From positions 1 through 12,733 of the forward strand of contig DATKNQ010000098.1 in NCBI GenBank assembly GCA_035541265.1: a DNA stretch of 12,733 bases. The letters run 5' to 3'. The first letter of the stretch is position 1, and each line of letters opens with the position of its first letter. The DNA comes from Bog-159 sp035541265. Lineage in GTDB: Bacteria > Acidobacteriota > Terriglobia > Bryobacterales > Bryobacteraceae. This document shows positions 6,347 through 12,733 of the stretch, piece by piece. The notes beneath the pieces are model-generated. The model worked only from the letters and a program-made list of their open reading frames with translations. It ran no database searches and was not told the DNA's origin. The position numbers were made by a program, and so were the translations under genes.

Positions 6347-9300
6347 ATGTCGAAGCTAATTCTGTCCGTACTGTTCGTGTTGTCTCCTATCGCCGCAATG
6401 GCCCAATCCACTCTGGGCACCGTGCTAGGCACCGTGAAAGATAATTCAGGGGCGGTAGTTCCAAAGGGGAAGGTCACGCTGACGGACACCGATGAAAACG
6501 TCAGCCGGTCAACCCTGACAGATTCCAAGGGTGACTACGAATTTGTGAATACCAAGCCCGACCACTACAAGGTGGAGGTGGTGGCCACGGGATTCGACCA
6601 CTACGAAGCCACCAGCTTGTTGCTCGTGGCCCGCCAGACGCTGCGCGTCGACGTGGCACTGGAAGTCGGACAAGTCACTACCGCCGTGCAAGTGGAAGCC
6701 GATGCCGGCGTGATCCCCACCGATACGCAAGCGATCCAATCGAGCCTGGATGGCAACGCCCTGAACACGCTGCCGGGCAATGTGCGTGGCACCAACGGCA
6801 GCACCAGTCCCTACGCGCTCATCGCGGCGCTGCCGGGTGTGCAGCCGGATGACAGCGGCAATTTTTCGATTCAAGGCGGCACCCAGGCTATGGCCCAGTT
6901 CTCGCTCGACGGCATCTCCATCACCAACGTCGGCGGAAACAGCCCGCTGACCGATGCGTTCCCGTCGGTCGAGAGCATCGCGGAAATCAAGGTGCAGGGC
7001 AGCGGCAACAATGCCGAGTTCGCTGAGGTTGGCGACGTCACCACGATTTCGAAAAGCGGTACCAACGAGTTTCATGGCGGCTTGTTCTGGTATCACCAGA
7101 ACGCCGCGCTCAACGCCACGGCCTACGGCCAGACCACCAAGCCTTCGCTGATCAGCAACGACTTTGGAGTGACTTCGGGCGGCCCCGTCATCATTCCGCA
7201 CATCTACAACGGCAAGAACAGGACGTTTTACTTCGGCACCTATGAAGGTCTGCGGCTGCCGCGTTCGGAAACGATCCAGGACCAGGTGCCCACCGCCGCC
7301 ATGCGCACGGGCGATTTCTCGGCGTCCGGCATCACGGTGATCGACCCGACCACTGGCGCTCCCTTCCCGAACGATCAGATTCCATCCGCGCGGATCAGCT
7401 CGGTGGCCAACGGCTTTCTGGCCCTTTATCCGACACCGAACGCCGGCGACCCGAATTCGCCGCACGCCGCGAATTACATCGCCAATCGCGACCAGGGTGT
7501 GAACTCCGATCAATTCGACGTGCGCGGGGACCATTACCTGACGTCCAATATGTCGGTGATGGGCCGATTCAGCTACAAGAACATCGGCCAGAATGCGCCA
7601 CAGGATCTGCTGGTGCCTTCCGAGCACTACGCTATCAATTACAAGTTGCTGGCCACCTCCTGGAACTGGAACATCCGCCCGAACCTGATCAACGAATTCC
7701 GCTTCGGCTTCACCTTGAATCCGTCGACCCAGACGCTGCCGTTCGATGGCGCTAAGTTCACCGATGCTTTGGGCCTGGTCGGGGTCGGCCCGAATTTCCC
7801 GTTCAACGGCCTGTCTGAAGTCGACATGACCGGCTATACCTGCCTGTGTACCGATCGCGGCAACTCGATCTCCCAAAACAACACCTACCAGTGGAACAAC
7901 AACACGACCTGGACCCTGGGACGCCACACCATCAAGTTCGGATTCGATATCCGCAGGATCAAGGCGGTCTCGGCACTGGGCTTCCTGGGCGGCGATAACT
8001 ACGGCAACTTCAATTTCACGGGCGGATTTACCGGCGACGCGTTCGGCGACTTCTTACTGGGTCTCCCTGGTTCGACCGCCATCGACGATGTCGTGCACGA
8101 TAACTACGGTCTGTCCATGCAATACGGCGTGTATGCGCAGGATTCTTTCCGCGTCAGTTCGCGCTTGACCCTGGAATACGGACTGCGCTGGGAATATCAT
8201 CCGGGTTACACGGACGAGTACGGCAATATCGGCAACTTCGTGCCGGTTCCGAAATCCGGCGAGGTTGTCTATCCGGACGGCGCCGCGAACACTTTGGCGC
8301 AGGTCTACCTGCAATCTTTCAATGCCTGTCCGGCCCTCGGCAGCACCAGCGGCCCCTCGGAGAACGGCGCGCCCTGCACCCCGGTGCTGGATGCCAGCCA
8401 GGCTGGATTGCCCCAAGGTCTGCGCACGGCCCCGCAGCGCGTGGTTCCGCGCTTCGGATTCGCCTGGCGCCCCACGTCCAACGACAAAACGGTCATCCGC
8501 GGTGGTTTCGGCATGTATGATACGCCCAGCATGGGATCGATCTACTACGCTCTGACCGGTACGCTGCAGTCCAACACGGCGACGTTCACGAACATCGCGG
8601 CCAACGGCGGTCCGATCTTCTCGTGGCCGAACATCTCCACGGGCGGATTGGGTGCGGTGGCGCCGTACGGCACGGCCTATTTCGGTACCGCCAACGACCC
8701 GCACTGGAAAGAGCCGTACACCATGCAGTGGAATCTTTCGGTCGACCGCGACTTGGGCTTCAACACCGGACTGCGTGTTTCGTACATTGGCCAGGGTACG
8801 CGTGACCTGGTCTACGCACCGGACCTGAACCAGTCTGGCTATTCCACTGAGTTCTATGCGGAGCAGCCGCTGAGCATGCGCCCCTATCCGAACTGGGGCG
8901 TGGTGAACGATCGCGCGGTAGGCGCGAACATGAACTACAATTCACTGCAGGTGGAAGTGCATCACCGCTTCCAGCGCGGCCTGACCTTCGATTCCACGTA
9001 CACCTTCGCCAAAAACCTGGCGGATAATCAAGGACCGGCTCCGAGCTCTTTCGCCGGTGAGAACGCCGGTGGCCGCAGCATGGATGCCTACAACATCAAG
9101 AACGAATACGGCCCGGTTTGGGGCACGCGCCGGAACCGTTGGATCACCACGGCCGTGTATGAACTGCCGGTCGGCAAAGGGCGCAAGTACATGGCCAACG
9201 CCAACCGGTTCGTGGATGGAGTGCTGGGCGGCTGGCGCTTGAGCAACATCTTCCTGATTCAGAGCGGACCGTTCGAAACGCCTTACTTCAGCGACGGCGA

Positions 9301-9757
9301 TCCGTCGGGCACCGGCTCGGGCCTCATCGGCCGGCCGCAGATGCCGGACCGCCTCGCCAACGGATCGATTTCGAATCCTACGGCCTCCATGTGGTTCAAC
9401 CCGGCTGCGTTTACCTGCCCGGCCACGCCGAATTGGACCGTTGGTACGCCTTGCACGATCGGCGACAACCCGGCCAGCGACCTCGCTCCTATTGGGCGCT
9501 ATGGTAACTCCGGCCTCGGCGTCATCGTCGGACCGGGAACGGTGAACCTGAACACGGCGCTGGGTAAATCATTCAACGTCACTGAGCGCGTGAAATTCAA
9601 GATCGAGGCGTCCTTTACCAACATCTTGAACCACGTGAACCTGTCTGACCCCGTCCTGGCGATCGATAATCCTTCGGTGGGCGAGATCACCGCTGCGCGG
9701 AAATCGGATTTCGGCGGCTACCGGACCGGACAAGTCTCAGCTCGCGTGGACTTCTAG
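6347..9757 (+). CDS. Oar-like TonB-dependent outer-membrane receptor
   Basis: A 1136-residue outer-membrane protein. The signal peptide is residues 1-19 (MSKLILSVLF..., cleavage after AAMA). A carboxypeptidase-regulatory-like beta-sandwich follows at about 22-105 (LGTVLGTVKDNSGAVVPKGKVTL, GDYEFVNTKPDHYKVEVVATGF). The plug domain covers about 125-245 (ALPGVQPDDSGNFSIQGG, FSLDGISITNVGG, VESIAEIKVQGSGNNAEF, TTISKSGTNEFHGG). The rest is a long beta-barrel rich in aromatic and Asn/Gly strand motifs, ending in ARVDF; the terminal Phe is the usual barrel-assembly signal. Domain order and length match the Oar-type receptors that are greatly expanded in Acidobacteria. No TonB box is evident. It probably binds or imports a large ligand using energy from TonB/ExbBD, which are not in this window. 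The adjacent GH3 and GH9 genes suggest a glycan, but the ligand is unknown. No susD-like gene accompanies it. Confidence 0.95.
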   Translation: MSKLILSVLFVLSPIAAMAQSTLGTVLGTVKDNSGAVVPKGKVTLTDTDENVSRSTLTDSKGDYEFVNTKPDHYKVEVVATGFDHYEATSLLLVARQTLRVDVALEVGQVTTAVQVEADAGVIPTDTQAIQSSLDGNALNTLPGNVRGTNGSTSPYALIAALPGVQPDDSGNFSIQGGTQAMAQFSLDGISITNVGGNSPLTDAFPSVESIAEIKVQGSGNNAEFAEVGDVTTISKSGTNEFHGGLFWYHQNAALNATAYGQTTKPSLISNDFGVTSGGPVIIPHIYNGKNRTFYFGTYEGLRLPRSETIQDQVPTAAMRTGDFSASGITVIDPTTGAPFPNDQIPSARISSVANGFLALYPTPNAGDPNSPHAANYIANRDQGVNSDQFDVRGDHYLTSNMSVMGRFSYKNIGQNAPQDLLVPSEHYAINYKLLATSWNWNIRPNLINEFRFGFTLNPSTQTLPFDGAKFTDALGLVGVGPNFPFNGLSEVDMTGYTCLCTDRGNSISQNNTYQWNNNTTWTLGRHTIKFGFDIRRIKAVSALGFLGGDNYGNFNFTGGFTGDAFGDFLLGLPGSTAIDDVVHDNYGLSMQYGVYAQDSFRVSSRLTLEYGLRWEYHPGYTDEYGNIGNFVPVPKSGEVVYPDGAANTLAQVYLQSFNACPALGSTSGPSENGAPCTPVLDASQAGLPQGLRTAPQRVVPRFGFAWRPTSNDKTVIRGGFGMYDTPSMGSIYYALTGTLQSNTATFTNIAANGGPIFSWPNISTGGLGAVAPYGTAYFGTANDPHWKEPYTMQWNLSVDRDLGFNTGLRVSYIGQGTRDLVYAPDLNQSGYSTEFYAEQPLSMRPYPNWGVVNDRAVGANMNYNSLQVEVHHRFQRGLTFDSTYTFAKNLADNQGPAPSSFAGENAGGRSMDAYNIKNEYGPVWGTRRNRWITTAVYELPVGKGRKYMANANRFVDGVLGGWRLSNIFLIQSGPFETPYFSDGDPSGTGSGLIGRPQMPDRLANGSISNPTASMWFNPAAFTCPATPNWTVGTPCTIGDNPASDLAPIGRYGNSGLGVIVGPGTVNLNTALGKSFNVTERVKFKIEASFTNILNHVNLSDPVLAIDNPSVGEITAARKSDFGGYRTGQVSARVDF

Positions 9758-9782
9758 ACTCCAGGTTGAAGTGCGGCATTGC

Positions 9783-9813
9783 GGGGCCTTGGCAACGGGG
9801 CCCCTTTTTCTTT
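9783..9813 (+). terminator. Rho-independent terminator after the TonB receptor gene
   Basis: GGGGCC (9783-9788) pairs with GGCCCC (9799-9804) around a 10-base loop that may be narrowed by T-G wobble pairs. The tract TTTTTCTTT follows immediately. It begins 25 bases after the receptor stop codon. On the opposite strand no T-tract follows the hairpin, so it should work only for plus-strand transcription. Confidence 0.85.
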
Positions 9814-9818
9814 GTGGC

Positions 9819-10475
9819 TCACCCCGCCAGGCGAATGACCTTCTTTTGGATGGCATACTGTACGAGCTGCGCTTTGTTGTGAATGTCCAGTTTGCGCATG
9901 AGGTTGAACTTGTGCGCTTCGATCGTCTTGATGCTGAGGTTCAGGATGGCGGCAATATCTTTGACCGAGTTGCCTTCCGCCAGGAACTTCAGGATCTCGG
10001 TCTCCCGCCGGGTCAGGGTATGGAACCGGGGCGTACGGCCCGCGTTTCGAACGCGGCTGCGGAAATCGTCCACCAGGTGCGAGAGCATGCGCGGGCTGAG
10101 ATAGCTGCCGCCGCGATGCACATCGCCGATGGCCGAAATCAATTGCTCGGCGGGGCAGTCCTTCAATAGATAGCCGCTGGCGCCCGCCTCCATGCACTCC
10201 GCCAGGTAGTCCTCGTCATCGTACATCGTCAGGAAAAGGACCTTAGTCTCGGCCCGGTTCTGCCGGATCTGGCGGGTGGCCTCGAAGCTGCTCAGCCCCG
10301 GCATGCTGATGTCCATTAAAACCACGTCGGGCCGGAGTTCGGCGGCTTTGGCGACGGCATCCGTCGCGTTAGCGGCCTCGCCTACCACCTCCAGCTCGGG
10401 TTCGGCTGATAAGAGAGTCTTGATCCCCTGCCGGAACAGCGTGTGATCATCTGTCAGAAGCGTTCGAATTCCCAT
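9819..10475 (-). CDS. NarL/FixJ-type response regulator
   Basis: A 218-residue cytoplasmic transcription regulator. The receiver domain (about 1-120) has the acidic pair D9/D10, the phospho-acceptor D55 in VVLMDISMPG, the switch residue T83 in FLTMYDD and K105 in GYLLKD. The C-terminal LuxR-type helix-turn-helix (about 152-212) shows the standard LTRRETEILKFLAEG, VKDIAAILNLSIKTIEAHKFNLMRKL pattern. All residues needed for phosphorylation are present. Its start lies 29 bp inside the 3' end of the kinase gene in another frame. GGAG occurs about 12 bases upstream, somewhat far for a ribosome-binding site, so translational coupling to the kinase is likely. The kinase is almost certainly its partner. 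Target genes are unknown; the convergent receptor gene is a neighbour but not a proven target. Confidence 0.95.
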   Translation of the reverse strand: MGIRTLLTDDHTLFRQGIKTLLSAEPELEVVGEAANATDAVAKAAELRPDVVLMDISMPGLSSFEATRQIRQNRAETKVLFLTMYDDEDYLAECMEAGASGYLLKDCPAEQLISAIGDVHRGGSYLSPRMLSHLVDDFRSRVRNAGRTPRFHTLTRRETEILKFLAEGNSVKDIAAILNLSIKTIEAHKFNLMRKLDIHNKAQLVQYAIQKKVIRLAG

Positions 10476-12060
10476 GGTCGTGCTCGTCTCCAGAGCTGGC
10501 GCCCGGCGCGGCCGCCTGGATCGGTATGCGCGCCACTATCGCAGACCCGCGTCCAGGGCTGCTGCGGATCTCCAGTTGGCCGTTTAAAAGGGCTACGCGT
10601 TCGCGCATGCCCTTTAACCCGAAGGATTTCGGCTGGGCCACCGCGGAGTCCACATCGAATCCGACGCCGTCGTCTTCGATTTTCAGCTCCAGTAATTTAT
10701 CGGTGGATCGCAGAGAAAGGTTTACGTTTGAAGCCGCAGAGTATTTGGCGATATTCTGGTAGCACTCTTGCACCACTCGGTATACGGTGGTCTCGATCTC
10801 GCGCGAAAGACGCTTGCCATCCCGCGCCAAACGCAGCCGCAGCTTCATCGGGTAGAGCTTCCGGAAGCGCGCCGTCAGATGCCGGATCGCAGCAGACAGG
10901 CCCATTTCTTCTACTACCGAAGGGCTCAAAGCGCCGATCAAACGCCGGACCTCGGCGATGATGCGCTCTGTCACGCCCCGTGCCTCGGCCACCTTCGGCC
11001 GCAGTTCCGGTGGTACGGATTTTTCCAGCATCTCGAGGTGCAGCCGCAGAAACAACATCGATTGGCCCGCCTCATCGTGGACCTCCCGGCTGATGCGCCG
11101 GCGTTCCTCCTCCTCGGCCTGCAGCAGATGAGCGGCCAGCGCGCGTACCTGCTCACCGCGCGCGGCCAGTTCCTCAATCAGCCGCGCGCGCTCCGCGGCC
11201 CGGATACAGCGTGCGGCGAACGCCCGCAGCAGGTCCAGTTCGCGCGGCAGCCAGCGGTAAGGGATCGAAAAACCAAGCTGAATCAATCCGGAAAGCCGGT
11301 CATTCTCGAAGAACGGAATCGACCAGTAGGATTGAAAGGCGCCGCGCATGGCGGCGTCCACGATCAGTTCTTCGCCGCCCCTTCCGCTCAGGATGTACGC
11401 CGGGCGCGCCAGCCGTTTGAGTATTCGCGCGCTGACGCTGGGACGCCCCGGCAGCACGATCAGCCGGCCCGACTGTGCCTGGAAAGTGCGTGTCAGGATC
11501 AGGATGAAGCGGTGCAGCAGATCGTCCAGCCCCTTGGCATCCATCTCCGCGCCGAGCAGACCGTAGAAAGCCTGCGTTTCCGCCTCGCGCACCTGGTAGT
11601 AAGCATTGTGGACGGTCTGTAGGGTCCGGTAATGCAGCTCCTGGCGGGCTGCCTCCAGGGACTTCTGGTGGTGGATGGAATGGCTGGCCAGAACCTGATC
11701 CACATCACGGTCGTAATCGCGCAGTGCCTCCAACAGGTCCGGTGGCGGAACATTGAGCTTCGCCAGGCGCCGGCTGTTGTAGCAGACCTGTTCGAAAAAG
11801 TCGGCAATCGTGCGCCCGGCCGAGATCAGCCGCGCCGCCGCCCCGGAAGTGATCAGGGTGAACGCCTTCAACTGGCGCGGATCGCGGGCGATCGCCGGCT
11901 TGGCGTTCTTCAGCCGGCGGCGCATCCCTCGATCCAGCCGCGCGAGGTGTGGCTCCACGTACCGCGCAAACCCTTGGATCTGCTCGTCCAACGGCCCGCA
12001 GAATAGACCAGCGCTAGCCGTCTGCACCTGCAACGGTTCAATCGTATGAAGATGTCCCAA
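10447..12060 (-). CDS. Soluble sensor histidine kinase (HisKA_3/HATPase) with unrecognised N-terminal module
   Basis: A 537-residue kinase pairing with the overlapping response regulator. The C-terminal half is a NarX/DegS-like kinase: dimerisation and phosphotransfer helix about 310-380, with phospho-acceptor H328 in RRISREVHDEAGQSM, and ATPase domain about 420-515 with N-box Asn436 (VVQECYQNIAKYS), EDDGVGFD (462-469), GLKGMRERV (481-489) and GRGSAIVARIP. Residues about 165-295 have the position and length of a GAF domain (QSGRLIVLPG, YWSIPFFENDRLSGLIQLGFS). Residues about 25-125 form a helical region with many Arg that I do not recognise (FFEQVCYNSRRLAKLNVPPPDLLEALRDYD). No membrane segment is seen, so sensing should be cytoplasmic. 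The start codon is TTG; an in-frame TAA lies two codons upstream, so no earlier start exists, and TTG at residue 10 or GTG at residue 12 are alternatives. No clear Shine-Dalgarno sequence precedes it. Confidence 0.93.
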   Translation of the reverse strand: MGHLHTIEPLQVQTASAGLFCGPLDEQIQGFARYVEPHLARLDRGMRRRLKNAKPAIARDPRQLKAFTLITSGAAARLISAGRTIADFFEQVCYNSRRLAKLNVPPPDLLEALRDYDRDVDQVLASHSIHHQKSLEAARQELHYRTLQTVHNAYYQVREAETQAFYGLLGAEMDAKGLDDLLHRFILILTRTFQAQSGRLIVLPGRPSVSARILKRLARPAYILSGRGGEELIVDAAMRGAFQSYWSIPFFENDRLSGLIQLGFSIPYRWLPRELDLLRAFAARCIRAAERARLIEELAARGEQVRALAAHLLQAEEEERRRISREVHDEAGQSMLFLRLHLEMLEKSVPPELRPKVAEARGVTERIIAEVRRLIGALSPSVVEEMGLSAAIRHLTARFRKLYPMKLRLRLARDGKRLSREIETTVYRVVQECYQNIAKYSAASNVNLSLRSTDKLLELKIEDDGVGFDVDSAVAQPKSFGLKGMRERVALLNGQLEIRSSPGRGSAIVARIPIQAAAPGASSGDEHDHGNSNASDR

Positions 12061-12109
12061 GAATTACAGGTGCTAGGGCACTCGTGATGTTCTCAATTCC
12101 GTCTGCGCG
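12061..12109 (-). other. Short spacer between serS and the kinase gene
   Basis: These 49 bp contain a small imperfect hairpin (GTGC-CCTA-GCAC on the minus strand) without a T-tract, so no intrinsic terminator. TTGAGA and TGTAAT occur on the minus strand but are 22 bp apart, too far for a standard promoter. Read-through from serS is the simplest reading. Confidence 0.4.
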
Positions 12110-12733
12110 TTAAGCCACGCCTCGGATCACTTCCGCACCGAGGTACGGCCGCAGCGCCTCCGGTACCACCACGCTGCCATCCTTTTGCTGATAATTTTCG
12201 ACGATCGCGACCCACGTGCGGCCGATCGCCAACCCGCTGCCATTCAACGTGTGCACGAATTCGCTCCTGCCTTTGGCTCCCTTGAACCGGATCGACGCGC
12301 GGCGCGCCTGGAACGCCTCGTAGTTCGAGCAGGATGAGATTTCCTTGTACGCATTCTGCCCCGGCAGCCACACCTCGATGTCATAAGTCTTGGCCGAAGA
12401 AAAGCCCGTGTCGCCGGTGCACAACACCACGCGGCGGAAGGGTAGCCCCAACCGGCGAAGGATATCTTCCGCGTCCCCAGTCAGCTTTTCCAACTCGTCG
12501 TAGCTGCGGTCCGGATGCGCAAACTTCACCATCTCGACTTTCTGGAACTGGTGCTGACGGATAATGCCGCGCACGTCCCGGCCATAAGATCCCGCCTCGC
12601 TGCGGAAGCACGGCGTATAGGCGCACAGCTTCACCGGCAACTTGTCCGCCTCCAGGGTCTCGTCGCGATATAGATTGGTTACCGGAACTTCGGCGGTGGG
12701 GATCAGCCAGAAGTCGGTATTCTCGCACTTAAA
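12110..12733 (-). CDS. serS: Seryl-tRNA synthetase, C-terminal part (gene continues beyond the window)
   Basis: The enzyme charges tRNA-Ser with serine in the cytoplasm. The frame is open to the window edge, and 207 residues of the class II catalytic core are visible. The order is IPTAEVPVTNLYRDE, then motif 2 (TPCFRSEAGSYGRDVRG, IRQHQFQKVEM), then DIEVWLPGQNAYKEISSCSNYEAFQARR, then motif 3 (NGSGLAIGRTWVAIVENYQ), and the typical end VPEALRPYLGAEVI. The missing part is the N-terminal tRNA-binding coiled coil and motif 1. An apparent start at 12640 is an internal TTG codon, not the real start. The stop is 49 bp before the kinase start with no terminator between, so serS may be cotranscribed with the kinase and response regulator. 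Confidence 0.97.
   Translation of the reverse strand, partial: FKCENTDFWLIPTAEVPVTNLYRDETLEADKLPVKLCAYTPCFRSEAGSYGRDVRGIIRQHQFQKVEMVKFAHPDRSYDELEKLTGDAEDILRRLGLPFRRVVLCTGDTGFSSAKTYDIEVWLPGQNAYKEISSCSNYEAFQARRASIRFKGAKGRSEFVHTLNGSGLAIGRTWVAIVENYQQKDGSVVVPEALRPYLGAEVIRGVA

Noticed and set aside
6509..7927. Minus-strand open frame of about 470 codons opposite the TonB receptor
   Set aside because: The receptor is unambiguous on the plus strand; the antisense product has no recognisable features and no ribosome-binding site was evident.
10768..11622. Plus-strand open frame opposite the histidine kinase
   Set aside because: The kinase boxes are intact on the minus strand, and the plus-strand translation looks like an antisense shadow.
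12063..12096. Possible minus-strand promoter TTGAGA / TGTAAT before the kinase gene
   Set aside because: Both hexamers look good, but the 22-bp spacer is outside the normal range and the predicted start would fall inside the kinase coding sequence.

Overview
The window is a densely packed, GC-rich bacterial segment that looks acidobacterial, probably close to the Solibacter/Bryobacter group. This is an inference. It rests on the Oar-type TonB-dependent receptor (signal peptide, carboxypeptidase-regulatory-like domain, plug, very long barrel), the His-containing TPR protein family, and secreted GH9 and GH3 glycosidases lying next to such a receptor. No rRNA, tRNA, CRISPR array, transposase or integrase is visible. 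No stretch longer than about 135 bases lacks a gene.

Layout from left to right. (1) A 5'-truncated TPR-repeat protein (+, 3-1472). (2) A secreted GH9 endoglucanase-like enzyme (-, 1475-3562), convergent with the TPR gene and separated from it by two bases. (3) A secreted GH3 glycosidase with an inserted PA14 domain (+, start 3631 preferred, to 6213), divergent from GH9 across 68 bp. (4) A SusC/Oar-like TonB-dependent receptor (+, 6347-9757), followed by a clear intrinsic terminator at 9783-9813. (5) On the minus strand, serS (5' part beyond the window), then a soluble histidine kinase (12060-10447), then a NarL-type response regulator (10475-9819). They are read in the order serS, kinase, regulator, with 49 bp between the first two and a 29-bp overlap between the last two.

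How the genes may work together. GH9 would cut beta-1,4-glucan-like chains outside the cytoplasm. The GH3 enzyme would take single sugars from the oligosaccharides, with an active-site neighbourhood resembling beta-xylosidases. The TonB receptor could import products or bind the polymer. There is no SusD homologue, so this would be a minimal glycan-use cluster rather than a classical PUL. The two-component pair is convergent with the receptor gene and could regulate it, but the sequence does not show that.

I see no clearly undescribed system. The most open points are the uncharacterised TPR family with its histidine clusters, the unrecognised N-terminal module of the kinase, the altered histidine signature of the GH9 enzyme, and the very compact GH9/GH3 divergent control region.
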